A DNA stretch of 64,000 nt from Halobaculum magnesiiphilum (GCF_019823105.1 NZ_CP081958.1:620001-684000), one strand, 5' to 3'; positions 52,846 to 61,542 are shown, counted from the first letter of the stretch. Numbers and translations are program-made. Notes: generated by a model from the letters alone, not told the origin.

Positions 52846-53199
52846 CTACCGTAGTTCTTGGACAAGGGCAGCAACCGCCTCGTCGACGAGGTCGTTGTCA
52901 AGTCGACCCTGCCAGAAGTCAATGTCTTCGTGGTCGATCGATTACACGCCCCACGGGACGATCCGACTTTCGTCCGGTGTCCCACCGCGAAGCCAGCTCC
53001 TCTCAGGGATAGCGATGAGGCCGTCCATCCAGGACTTCGACGTAAGCGTCACCGCGATATACTGCTCGCCGTAGAACGGATGTCCCTCGTGGTTCGAGAG
53101 AATGAGCCAGGGCCGAGCGTTCTCGTCACCGTTGAACGGGTCGTCACCGTAGACGACATCGCCCCGCTCGAAGACGGGGGCTGCTTCGTCGTCGGTCAC
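52846..53199 (-). pseudogene. PemK/MazF-type toxin gene with in-frame stop
   Basis: A PemK/MazF-like toxin (VFERGDVVYGDDPFNGDENARPWLILSNHEG; YIAVTLTSKSWMDG; GGTPDESRIVPWGV). After residue 85 there is TAA at 52942-52944. The same frame then continues with the usual family ending, SIDHEDIDFWQGRLDNDLV and a helical DEAVAALVQELR, stopping at 52846. One base change would restore it, for example CAA for TAA. Without the last 30 residues the toxin is probably inactive. Its start overlaps the upstream regulator gene (ATGA). Confidence 0.85.
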
Positions 53200-53567
53200 T
53201 GTTCGTTCTCCACACTCGGATGTGCCTCACTGGGCGCATGTTCGCGCCAAGCCTCCGTGTCCTCTGTGCCGAGTCGGTCGTTGAACAGGGCAGTCGCTCG
53301 CTCGTAGCCACTGTATCCGTGGAGGCGGTCGGTGTCGTCGGTTATCGCCCAGTATGTCGCCTTGTGTTCAACGAGACCTCGGTCCTTCAGTCGTGAGAGT
53401 GCGGTGCTGACCGCGCCCTCGTCAATCCCGATCTGGGAGGCGATCTCGCGCGCCTTGAACGCCCGATCCCCGTTAGCGGAAAGGAATCCGAGTACCTGGT
53501 CAGGGACCGAAAGGTCCTCGAGCTCCTCCTCGCTCGTGTTCTCGAAGGTGTCTCGATCGATGGACAT
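53196..53567 (-). CDS. MarR-like winged-helix antitoxin/regulator
   Basis: A 123-residue winged-helix protein. The fold is VPDQVLGFLSANGDRAFKAREIASQIGIDEGAVSTALSRLKDRGLVEHKATYWAI (about residues 20-74), followed by a charged tail that probably binds the toxin (YERATALFNDRLGTEDTEAWREH). It is translationally coupled to the PemK/MazF gene and serves as its antitoxin or operon regulator by analogy to such haloarchaeal pairs. Confidence 0.78.
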   Translation of the reverse strand: MSIDRDTFENTSEEELEDLSVPDQVLGFLSANGDRAFKAREIASQIGIDEGAVSTALSRLKDRGLVEHKATYWAITDDTDRLHGYSGYERATALFNDRLGTEDTEAWREHAPSEAHPSVENEQ

Positions 53568-53825
53568 CGTTGATTGGTGAGACGGTACACACTGTAATGA
53601 GTGGTAGGTGTGAAAGCTACGAAAATACCGAACGTGAGTGAGGGGTGAGCTCTGGGTAGATCGCTGGGTGGGGATATCGAATCGGGTTACTCCAAGTCAA
53701 CCCGTCGTGAACCGCCTCAGGGGCAGACCTTGTGGCTTCCCGGGTTGCGATCCTCGTGACTGGAGGCGCAAGGTGTGGTCAATGCGCTCGCCAGATTGAT
53801 GGGCGATTCGTCCGTACCCCGGCCG

Positions 53826-54257
53826 ATGACGGACGAACCGCTGCAGGCGACCGTTACCCAGCGGGGTGTCGTCTTCGCGCCGACCGACGAGGTATTGATC
53901 GTCCGGCGAGCGACCGACGGCGGCTGGGAGCTGCCGGGCGGCCGCGTCGACCACGGCGAGCGTGCCGTCGCCGGCGTCCGCCGTGAGATCACCGAGGAGA
54001 CGACGCTCGACCCCGAGGTCGTCGCGCCCGTCGACACGCTCGTGTGGCGCAATGATTCTGGGGATGGGCGGTTCGCCGTGTACTACTACTGTCGGGTGGA
54101 TGAGCGGGACGTGTCGCTGTCCGGTGAGCATGACGAGTACGAGTGGACGGTGGTGCGTGAGGCTCGACGGCGATTGAGCGAGCCGCAGGCCGCGGCCGTT
54201 GTGCTGCGTTGGAGAGGCGGCGGTCGGAGTAACGTGAGCACCACCTCTGGATTATAG
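53826..54257 (+). CDS. Nudix hydrolase
   Basis: A 143-residue Nudix protein. The Nudix box is GGRVDHGERAVAGVRREITEET: the catalytic REXXEE core is intact, but the glycine that usually follows (EEXG) is Thr. Flanking parts show VLIVRRATDGGWELPGG and an aromatic strand (GRFAVYYYCRVD). The substrate, nucleoside-diphosphate derivative or capped RNA, is unknown. Start MTDEPLQATVTQRG is preferred over 17 upstream codons. Confidence 0.8.
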   Translation: MTDEPLQATVTQRGVVFAPTDEVLIVRRATDGGWELPGGRVDHGERAVAGVRREITEETTLDPEVVAPVDTLVWRNDSGDGRFAVYYYCRVDERDVSLSGEHDEYEWTVVREARRRLSEPQAAAVVLRWRGGGRSNVSTTSGL

Positions 54258-54409
54258 TGAGCGATCTCGTGACTTGTTTGCGGCCGGCCGGTATTGATCC
54301 GAGTCGGCTTTGTGCCGTCGAATGACTCTCGGTTTCGAGCCGAGGGTGCATCCTCGCTGGCTCGACCGTTCGTTCGTGTTCTTCCTATTGTTGCGGTTCC
54401 ATCTCGAAC

Positions 54410-54502
54410 GCTTCAGTTGTCCAAAGGTATTTCATGTACACGTTTCACAAGTAGCCAACGAGAACGGCACGGGCTTCAGTTGTCCAAAGGTATTTCATGT
54501 AC
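54410..54502. repeat. Perfect 30-bp direct repeat, 33-base spacing
   Basis: Two identical copies of a 30-base sequence at 54410-54439 and 54473-54502, beginning GCTTCAGTTGTCC and ending ATTTCATGTAC, have a 63-base period. Each contains CCAAAGG followed by TATTTCA, which looks like a BRE-TATA pair. The second TATTTCA (54491-54497) lies 27-33 bases before the zinc-ribbon gene start, so this may be a duplicated core promoter. A two-repeat CRISPR remnant is the alternative. Confidence 0.65.
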
Positions 54503-54523
54503 TGTCGTACACGTGAGGACACG

Positions 54524-54649
54524 ATGGCCGGGGACGGGCGAACCGAGTATTGTCCGCGGTGTGATGACCATTGTGAGGTGATCGAGACCGTCCCGTGGCA
54601 GTCGGACATGTGCAAGGAGTGCGGCGCCTCACTCGATGGGAATGAATGA
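54524..54649 (+). CDS. Zinc-ribbon microprotein
   Basis: A 41-residue protein, MAGDGRTEYCPRCDDHCEVI then DMCKECGASLDGNE. The pairs CPRC and CKEC form a zinc ribbon, like the many small zinc-finger proteins of haloarchaea that often affect stress or surface behaviour. The start fits a promoter inside the second copy of the 30-bp repeat. Function unknown. Confidence 0.7.
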   Translation: MAGDGRTEYCPRCDDHCEVIETVPWQSDMCKECGASLDGNE

Positions 54650-54734
54650 GTGGAGCTGAATGCTGCCGACGATGGGTGAACAGGCGGAGTAGTTTCGTCG
54701 ATTGATCTGGCCCAATTAGTGGAAATTGCGTGGA

Positions 54735-54890
54735 CTACCAGGTCCGTCATTCGAATACGATCCCGTTCCGTCGGTCGTTTGCGCGCTGACCGTTGATCAC
54801 CACCGGGGCCACAATCGCGTCGAACGCCTCGTCGAGGGTCGCGATCTCCTCTCAGTCGGTCACGATGAAGGCGGTGGGAGCGTCGTTGAG
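54735..54890 (-). pseudogene. Decayed 3' fragment of a UDP-glucose dehydrogenase gene (1)
   Basis: Read on the minus strand this piece gives LNDAPTAFIVTD-stop-EEIATLDEAFDAIVAPVVINGQ and then the degraded end RRNGIVFE. This matches the C-terminus of the intact gene at 57300 (GASAALIVTDWEEITSL; DEEFDAMATPVVIDG; RRDGIVYEGLTW). The Trp codon has become a stop and the end is out of frame. Only about 50 codons remain. Confidence 0.75.
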
Positions 54891-54942
54891 AGGTATAGTT
54901 GGTCGTAGTTCCTGAAGTACCGTACCTGTGGCCGTTTCCAAG

Positions 54943-56262
54943 TCAGCTTCGACATTCAGCGCAGTGGACCTGTCCCCCTGGTTTCGGAATCTCCATATCC
55001 AGTGGATTCTCGTAGACAACTTCTCCACACGCATCGCACACTGTCGGTACTTCCTGTGAGAGCCACTGCTGGATCGTTTCACGGGACAGCCCACAGTTCG
55101 CACAGATCGCTGCAGTCGGTACGTCCCGGAGATCATCCGTGTCGAACGTGTGCGCTCGTTCAGCACATGCATCGACACGGGGATCCGTCGACGCCCCTGA
55201 CTCTATGAGTTCGAACTCATCATTCCCAGCGACGGCTGGCGCTTGCAACCCAGTGAACTCAGAGCCATGTTGGACGCGTGCGGTCATCTCAGCTCCGTTC
55301 CCCTCCAACAACCGCATCCGATCGACATCGAGGACGCGGACAGGGAGACCCGAGGGACCGAGATATTTCGACCCGATGAACTTCTCCTCGATGTACTCCC
55401 ATGCGGTCTCGTACTGCTCGCGGAATGCCTCCATTGGGTCTTCGTGGTCGTACTGCTTCGCCAGGTTCGCGCCCTCCCGTGCGAAGCGGACCTTCGCGAA
55501 TGCCACAGGGAGGTCCTCGATCTCACGGAGCTCAAGCAGCTGCCGATACGCCTCGACCGTCGCCACTCCGTCTTCAGCCATTTGGCAGACTTCAACGAGT
55601 TTCCGTCGCGCCTGCCCACGGTGACCTGCATCAGCCAAGTTGACCGCGTCATCGACTAGTTCCTGTTTGTACGCACGTACGTCGGACGCCGACGCGACAT
55701 CCATCCGAACCGGATGGTGCAGTGTCCCGCGGCGTGCGGACGCGACCCGCTGGCGTGTCGAGATACGGTGCTCTGCTGCACGAATCTCTCCCCGAAGCTT
55801 ACTGAGCGCGATGGCGTCTGCGAGCGGTTCGCGATCGACATGGATTCGTTTGGTCTCCTGCTTGCGCCAGTCTCCGTGGTCAGCGTCCAGTATGTCCCAA
55901 CAGTAGCGCTGGAGGACTGTCCAGTACAGTTCCTCCCGAGACCGATCACAGATCACGAGAACAACCGGGACAGACGCCTGCAAGCAATCCTCAACAAGAA
56001 AATCCGTCTCAAAATCGTGCCAGACAGCCTCCGAGTCATCGAACCCCTCGGAAGCCTTCAGCTGGATGTAGAAGGGTGACGGAAGGACGCGATTACCGTG
56101 TTGGTCTCTGGTGTCGACCTCGAATCCCTCCGTGGGGCGAACCTCGAAGTCAAACGCGTAATCCTCGTCGAGTGAGTTCACCACCCACTTCGAGAGCGTC
56201 ATGCGCAACCGTCCCCGCGAATAGCGTTCGAGTTCGTGGTTTCGGTCCGTCTGCTTCCCCAT
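54943..56262 (-). CDS. DUF4365-type nuclease-like protein with zinc-binding tail
   Basis: A 439-residue protein. Residues 10-140 match the DUF4365 pattern, a PD-(D/E)XK-like fold: DYAFDFEVRPTEGFEVDTRD, FYIQLKASEGFDDSE and VPVVLVICDRSREELYWTVLQ. Here D/E...QLK could be the catalytic set. A helical middle (residues 190-290) follows. The C-terminus has cysteine pairs (CANCG, CDACG, CAEC) forming zinc ribbons and a helix-turn-helix-like LSRETIQQWLSQE. DUF4365 proteins often occur in defence islands. No partner gene is present. Flanked on both sides by ugd fragments. Confidence 0.75.
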   Translation of the reverse strand: MGKQTDRNHELERYSRGRLRMTLSKWVVNSLDEDYAFDFEVRPTEGFEVDTRDQHGNRVLPSPFYIQLKASEGFDDSEAVWHDFETDFLVEDCLQASVPVVLVICDRSREELYWTVLQRYCWDILDADHGDWRKQETKRIHVDREPLADAIALSKLRGEIRAAEHRISTRQRVASARRGTLHHPVRMDVASASDVRAYKQELVDDAVNLADAGHRGQARRKLVEVCQMAEDGVATVEAYRQLLELREIEDLPVAFAKVRFAREGANLAKQYDHEDPMEAFREQYETAWEYIEEKFIGSKYLGPSGLPVRVLDVDRMRLLEGNGAEMTARVQHGSEFTGLQAPAVAGNDEFELIESGASTDPRVDACAERAHTFDTDDLRDVPTAAICANCGLSRETIQQWLSQEVPTVCDACGEVVYENPLDMEIPKPGGQVHCAECRS

Positions 56263-57299
56263 AGGTGACCAACAGGTTCCGTGCCCCTGAAGACATCGGC
56301 GATAGTAGGAGAAGGAGGAAATTCGGTAGTCGGTGAACCGTATTTGTCCTAGTGGTAGGCCAACTACCAGGTTAGCCCCTCGTACACGATCCCGTCCCGA
56401 TGGTCGATCGCGCGGCGGCCGCACCGTGCTCCTAAAGCTCCTCAATGATCGGCATGGCACGAGAATTCCGGGTATCGTCCGTACCCGGTTTGAACGCCAA
56501 GCCAAGTGTCCCACCAGCGCGAGTAGAACGGCCTTGCGACCGCGCTCCTCACCGTCGATGAGCACATCGACGACGAGGGCGGCATGTCTCTGTCGAGCCG
56601 ACGTGGGTAGTTGAATGCGTAACCGGTCTCGGCTCACGGGTCGCCGGTGCGTTCCGGAACCGAACGGGGGAAGACTCGGCTTCGAGGCCACCGCCTCGAC
56701 CTCGTCGCGGCCGCCCGCGAATCGATGAAAACCAGCGTCGTCGATCCGAACCGCGTCGCCTCTATGGAGTCCCGATGTGGGTCAGTCGCTGCCGAATATT
56801 TGGCGCGACATCAGAACTACGGGGTACCCATCAGGTAGTCCATTTTGCAGGAGGAACCTTAGACGCTGCTCTGTCCGGTTTTCCCTTGATTTTGCTCCAA
56901 TAGAAGGTAACAGTGCTTAAACAGCGCGGCGAGACATACGTCAGTCTCCTTTCGAATTTATAATCAAAGGCTATGAGGGTAACAGTAAGGCTATCCGAAT
57001 CTCTATACACGTCGCCATTGTATCCAATTTATCAGAAGTCCAAGTGTTTTCCTGCAGGTACAGGCACGAAACGTGACGATTCGTATTCACACGACGGCGC
57101 CGGTTGTTTATAAAGAACTCGGCCCCGGTCGATTAGATATCGTCACGCTGCGTGACAGCACTCGTCGCCGTCTGGTGATTCGCTAAATACACGGTACTGC
57201 GGCGGGGTGATAAATGTTCGGTATTAGTCAAATAATAGCATAATTACGGATGGATGGGGGGAGTATTTATCGAAGCTTCGGAACTGGTCGAAACGACAG
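56263..57299. other. Long decayed intergenic region
   Basis: About 1 kb without an intact gene. It begins with a ugd fragment (56364-56575), then mixed sequence with short frames. From about 56830 it is markedly AT-rich, with TATA-like stretches (ATTTATAATC, 56955-56964) and a perfect 15-base palindrome GTCACGC-T-GCGTGAC at 57142-57156. No RNA gene was recognised. It marks the boundary between the island and the glycan locus. Confidence 0.4.
56364..56575 (-). pseudogene. Decayed 3' fragment of a UDP-glucose dehydrogenase gene (2)
   Basis: Minus-strand reading in two frames gives [20 protein letters not shown] followed by IEEL and a stop, and after a deletion GRRAIDHRDGIVYEGLTW to the normal stop codon. 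These correspond to two parts of the intact gene at 57300 with about 60 codons missing between them. Upstream, [16 protein letters not shown] is a weak match to the segment before LGLAFKPG. Confidence 0.75.
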
Positions 57300-58604
57300 T
57301 TACCAGGTAAGCCCTTCGTAGACGATTCCGTCTCTGCGATCGATCGCCCGGCGGCCGTCTATGACAACGGGTGTGGCCATGGCGTCGAACTCCTCGTCGA
57401 GCGAGGTGATTTCCTCCCAGTCGGTGACGATTAGGGCGGCTGAGGCGCCATCAAGTGCGGCTGCAGGGCTTTCTGCGTACTGGATGTCGGGGAAGTGCTC
57501 GCCCATGTTCTCGGCAGCGATGGGGTCGTAGGCGGCGATCTCGGCGCCGCGTTGTTGCAGCCCCTCGATGACGGGGATTGCGCGAGAGTTGCGGACGTCG
57601 TCAGTGCCGGGCTTGAACGCAAGGCCCAGAACGGCGACGCGTTTGTTCGTGACGTCGACGTGTTTGTCCATGAACGAGAGGAGGCGCTTTGGTTGTTCGT
57701 CGTTCACCTCGGTTGCGGCGTCGAGCATGAACGGTTCGTAGTCGTGCTGGCGGGCCGCTGCGCGGATCGCGGCGGTGTCCTTGGGGAAACAGCTTCCGCC
57801 CCACCCGAGCCCGCTGCGGAGGAACTGTGCGCCGATACGGTCGTCGAGACCGATGGCGTCGGCAACCTCGTAGGCGTCGACGCCGAGCTCCTTGCAAATG
57901 TTCCCGATGTCGTTGATGAGGCTTACTTTGGCTGCGAGGAAGGAGTTGTTCGCGTACTTGATCATCTCCGCCGTTCGGGTGTTCGTCTCGACGACCGGTG
58001 CTTGGGTTCGTTCGACGAGCGGGTCGAACACCTCGTGCATATCCGCGAGCGCACGGTCGTCGTCGGCGCCGAGGACGATCTTGTCCGGATCGAGGAAGTC
58101 GTGGACTGCCGTTCCTTCTCGGAGGAACTCAGGGTTCATCCCGACGCCGAAGTCTTCGCCTGTGGTCTTGTTTGACTCTCGCTCAAGGATTGGGGTGATT
58201 TCGTCCTCGGTGGAGCCTGGGACGACCGTGCTCTTCACGACGACAGTGTGCCAGTCATTCTTTTCGGCGAGGGTTTCGCCTAATTGTTCGGCTCCGGCCT
58301 CCATGATCGAAAGATCGATGCTGCCGTCGTCGTTCTGCGGTGTTGGGAGGCAGAGGAAGGTCGCGTCGGTGTCGAGAAGTTCGGCGTAGTCGGTGGTAGC
58401 GCGGAGCCGGTTTGTGCTGTTGGAGCCGGCGTGTTTCTTGAGGAGCTCCGGGAGGCCGTCCTCGTGGATGGGTGCCTCGCCGGTGTTGATGACGTCGACG
58501 GTTTCCTGATCGATATCGATGTTGACGACGTGGTGGCCGAGATCCGCGAAGCAGGCCGCGATCGTCGTGCCGACGTAGCCGCTGCCGACGACGGAGAGGT
58601 GCAT
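57300..58604 (-). CDS. aglM: UDP-glucose 6-dehydrogenase
   Basis: A 434-residue nucleotide-sugar dehydrogenase making UDP-glucuronate. NAD site VVGSGYVGTTIAACFADLGH at residues 5-24; the central domain has NPEFLREGTAVHDFLDPD and MIKYANNSFLAAKVSLINDI; the catalytic cysteine is in GWGGSCFPKDTAA near residue 267; the C-terminal domain has [16 protein letters not shown]. It matches AglM of haloarchaeal protein N-glycosylation. It is divergent from aglF with 87 bases between start codons. Two broken copies of its 3' end lie upstream in the island. Confidence 0.92.
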   Translation of the reverse strand: MHLSVVGSGYVGTTIAACFADLGHHVVNIDIDQETVDVINTGEAPIHEDGLPELLKKHAGSNSTNRLRATTDYAELLDTDATFLCLPTPQNDDGSIDLSIMEAGAEQLGETLAEKNDWHTVVVKSTVVPGSTEDEITPILERESNKTTGEDFGVGMNPEFLREGTAVHDFLDPDKIVLGADDDRALADMHEVFDPLVERTQAPVVETNTRTAEMIKYANNSFLAAKVSLINDIGNICKELGVDAYEVADAIGLDDRIGAQFLRSGLGWGGSCFPKDTAAIRAAARQHDYEPFMLDAATEVNDEQPKRLLSFMDKHVDVTNKRVAVLGLAFKPGTDDVRNSRAIPVIEGLQQRGAEIAAYDPIAAENMGEHFPDIQYAESPAAALDGASAALIVTDWEEITSLDEEFDAMATPVVIDGRRAIDRRDGIVYEGLTW

Positions 58605-58691
58605 GGCGTCGGGTAGGCGAGAGGGTCACTCATAGATTTGGTTATCCGTGTGAAAAGACATATGCCGGAGTATGACAACTCCAACATAGTC

Positions 58692-59444
58692 ATGAAAGCC
58701 GTTGTACTGGCCGCCGGCGAGGGGACGCGGTTGCGTCCGCTCACAGAGGACAAACCGAAGGGGATGGTCGAGGTCGACGGGAAGCCCATCCTGACACACT
58801 GCTTCGAGCAGCTGGTGGAGCTGGGCGCCGATGAACTGGTGGTGGTGGTCGGCTACCTGAAGCAGAACATCATCGAGCACTACGGCGACGAGTTCGAGGG
58901 GGTGCCGATTACGTACGCACACCAGCGTGAACAGAAAGGGCTCGCGCATGCGCTGTTAAACGTCGAAGAGCACATTGACGACGACTTCATGCTGTTGCTC
59001 GGGGACAACATCTTCCAAGCGAATCTGGAAGACGTGGTTCGTCGGCAGCAGGAGGACCGGGCAGATGCGGCGTTCCTCGTGGAGGAGGTTGACTGGGAGG
59101 ATGCTAGTCGGTACGGGGTGTGTGACACAAATCAATACGGGGAGATTACTGACGTAGTGGAGAAGCCAGAAGAGCCGCCGTCGAACCTGGTGATGACCGG
59201 GTTCTACACGTTCACCCCGGCGATTTTCCACGCGTGTCACCTCGTGCAGCCTTCTAACCGTGGCGAGTACGAGATTTCTGAGGCGATTGATCTGTTGATT
59301 CAGAGTGGGCGGACGATCGACGCGATTGGGTTGGAAGGATGGCGGATTGACGTTGGGTATCCCGAGGACCGAGATGAGGCAGAGAAGCGGTTAACTGAGA
59401 CTCAGAGTGCTGAATCTGAGTCCCAACCGTCGGCCGAGTCTTAA
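58692..59444 (+). CDS. aglF: UTP-glucose-1-phosphate uridylyltransferase-like (AglF)
   Basis: A 250-residue sugar-1-phosphate nucleotidyltransferase. The activating motif is AVVLAAGEGTRLRPLTEDKPKGM; LGDNIFQANLEDVV carries the metal-binding aspartate; VVEKPEEPPSNLVMTGFYTF and EYEISEAIDLLIQSGRTI follow. It corresponds to AglF of Haloferax, which makes UDP-glucose used by AglM for the N-glycan uronic acids. The tail (ESESQPSAES) is hydrophilic. The ATG at 58692 gives the family start MKAVVLAAG. Confidence 0.92.
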   Translation: MKAVVLAAGEGTRLRPLTEDKPKGMVEVDGKPILTHCFEQLVELGADELVVVVGYLKQNIIEHYGDEFEGVPITYAHQREQKGLAHALLNVEEHIDDDFMLLLGDNIFQANLEDVVRRQQEDRADAAFLVEEVDWEDASRYGVCDTNQYGEITDVVEKPEEPPSNLVMTGFYTFTPAIFHACHLVQPSNRGEYEISEAIDLLIQSGRTIDAIGLEGWRIDVGYPEDRDEAEKRLTETQSAESESQPSAES

Positions 59445-59736
59445 GTTTCGAGGTTCACTTGGTTAGGTTTCGTTCTGTTCTGAGCGCCTCTGGGTACGGC
59501 TCCACGTATGGGTGGATCTCCAGATCAGAACACAGTGGTAAAACCCATTTTAGGGAGTCGTGGGCGTAGTCTCACAATCGAACAGATCGCTCCAGCGAAG
59601 AAATCGAAGCAGATTGCCCGACTGTGTGTTACAGGAAGCTCTGACGGTAAGGAGTTGAATGCTCGGTTGTCGTCTGCACCGAACATGATTGTTTTGATTC
59701 AGGAAATCCTCAACCAGAGTTCCCCTCTCTGCAACG

Positions 59737-61542
59737 CTAACCTTTCGACTGAATTGAATACAGCTCTTTATATTTTCCGTCTTTATCGACTAGTTCAGTA
59801 TGTGTTCCAATTTCTATCACCTCACCGTCATCCATTGTATATATTCGGTCAGCATTCTGCACTGTGGACAGCCGATGTGCAATTGTGATCATTGCGTAGT
59901 CCCGGTCCATCGCTTCGATAGCTGCCTGGACTTCCTGCTCCAAGTTCGAGTCAAGGTCACTCGTAGCTTCGTCTAGGACCAACAGGTCTGCATCCTCTAA
60001 CAGCGCTCTTGCTAACGCAACACGTTGCTTCTGTCCCCCAGAGAGTCGGACTCCGTCGTCGCCAAGCATCGTGTCGTACCCGTTCGGCAAGGTTCGTAAG
60101 AATTCGTCAACTCGTGCGATTTTGCAGATACGATTCAACTCTGTTTCCGTTACGTCTCGATTTCCAATCGTGAGGTTATACCGCAGCGTATCGTTGAAAA
60201 TGAACGGACTTTGGCGCACAATCGAGAGTCGGTTCCTCCACTCATTGATGTCCATTTCGTGGATCGGTACGCCGTTTGCCCGAATCTCACCTTTGTCTAC
60301 CCTATAGAAGCGAGCCAGTAAGGACACGATAGTTGATTTCCCGGCACCAGATTGCCCAACGAACGCTATGAACTCACCTTTTTCAACCTCAAAGCTAACT
60401 CCACGGAGTACCTTCTCTTTTTCGTCATACGAGAATTGAACGTTATCGAATTCAATGTGATCAATCTGTGCTGGGACATCATGTATGGGTTCATTCGTCT
60501 CTTCCCGACTCTTTAATTCCTGAATGAATTTCTGGGTTCGAACGAGATGCGGCAAGTCATTTTCGACTTTATAAAATAGCTGGTTTAATCGACTCACATT
60601 CGGCCCCAGTCGGAACATAGCGAACAGAAACACACCGAGTGCTCCAACTGATAAATTAGCGAACGTTAATGACATATATATGAGAACAAATACGGATACT
60701 GCGACACCGAGATTGTAGAAATTATTAATTGCCGCTTCATTACGGCGTAGTTTGATACGAGAGTCAGTAAACTGATCAATTGCAGCCATGAAATCTTGGT
60801 ACAACTCATCAGTCAAACCGAATATTCGAATATCCCGAATTCCCTGTGTTCCTGCTTGTACCGCTTCCTGTCGCTGTTCGTTTGCTTCGGCAACCAACTC
60901 TCCGATGTTGTATCCTGGTTCAACGATGTGCCGAAGTAATACTGTGATTCCACCGAGAACGGCAAGCGCAAATATCGTAAGCCTTGGCGCCATCAAAAGT
61001 GCGATCAGCAGATATGCCAGCGATAAGAAAAGTACTCCTGAGAGTTGCACGACGTGCTGAATCGCTCGGCCAGCGTAGTTTGTCTGTGTGACAATAGCGT
61101 TCAGAATATCATCGGACCCTTCCTCATCAAAATACTCTATCCGAGCATCTAATGCACTTCCATACGCTCGCATCTGCAGATCTCGGATGTAGTATGTTCG
61201 TAGGGCCTCACGTAACCAAGCTACGAGGAAACTCATTGTGTAGCGGGCGGTCATCACCACCGCAACGCCAACAACGACGAACCCTAGGGTAAATGGGATA
61301 CCCAGAGTTTGGTATACAGATACAAACATGCCCATTACTCCGTCCGCTTGAGTAACGGGGTCTTCCGCTCGTGCGAGTTCGATAATTGGTAGAATAAAAC
61401 CTAAGCCAACCCCTTCGAAGATTGCAGCAACGAATCCGAGCCCAATAATGGGTACTGTTAACTGGGGGTTGAAGCGAGCCACATCAAGTAGCGCATTAAT
61501 TTTCTCTCGACCAGACACTGTGTTGTTTTCCGAATCAGACAT
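59737..61542 (-). CDS. ABC exporter with fused permease and ATPase (lipid-linked glycan flippase type)
   Basis: A 601-residue type IV ABC exporter half. Residues 1-320 hold six membrane helices (VPIIGLGFVAAIFEGVGLGFILPII; GFVVVGVAVVMTARYTMSFLVA). Residues 360-600 are the ATPase: GQSGAGKSTIVSLLARFYRV, VRLSGGQKQRVALARALL, LLVLDEATSDLDSN and the H-loop ITIAHRLSTV. It works as a homodimer. The plan matches PglK/MsbA-type exporters of lipid-linked sugars, and the location between aglF and the Kdo genes supports export of a surface glycan. Start MSDSENNTVSGREKINALL is preferred over a 43-codon extension. Lower GC than the core. Confidence 0.85.
   Translation of the reverse strand: MSDSENNTVSGREKINALLDVARFNPQLTVPIIGLGFVAAIFEGVGLGFILPIIELARAEDPVTQADGVMGMFVSVYQTLGIPFTLGFVVVGVAVVMTARYTMSFLVAWLREALRTYYIRDLQMRAYGSALDARIEYFDEEGSDDILNAIVTQTNYAGRAIQHVVQLSGVLFLSLAYLLIALLMAPRLTIFALAVLGGITVLLRHIVEPGYNIGELVAEANEQRQEAVQAGTQGIRDIRIFGLTDELYQDFMAAIDQFTDSRIKLRRNEAAINNFYNLGVAVSVFVLIYMSLTFANLSVGALGVFLFAMFRLGPNVSRLNQLFYKVENDLPHLVRTQKFIQELKSREETNEPIHDVPAQIDHIEFDNVQFSYDEKEKVLRGVSFEVEKGEFIAFVGQSGAGKSTIVSLLARFYRVDKGEIRANGVPIHEMDINEWRNRLSIVRQSPFIFNDTLRYNLTIGNRDVTETELNRICKIARVDEFLRTLPNGYDTMLGDDGVRLSGGQKQRVALARALLEDADLLVLDEATSDLDSNLEQEVQAAIEAMDRDYAMITIAHRLSTVQNADRIYTMDDGEVIEIGTHTELVDKDGKYKELYSIQSKG

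Noticed and set aside
53697-54131. Minus-strand frame across the Nudix gene
   Set aside because: Antisense to an intact Nudix box; reads as noise.
54410-54502. CRISPR array
   Set aside because: Only two repeats and one 33-base spacer, no cas genes in the window, and the repeat contains a well-placed promoter-like core. Kept as a repeat and described as a finding.
56647-56838. A 63-codon plus-strand frame in the decayed region
   Set aside because: No similarity recognised, low-quality codon pattern, lies among gene fragments.
59508-59888. A 126-codon plus-strand frame after aglF
   Set aside because: Overlaps the 3' end of the exporter gene in antisense and shows no domain; promoter absent.
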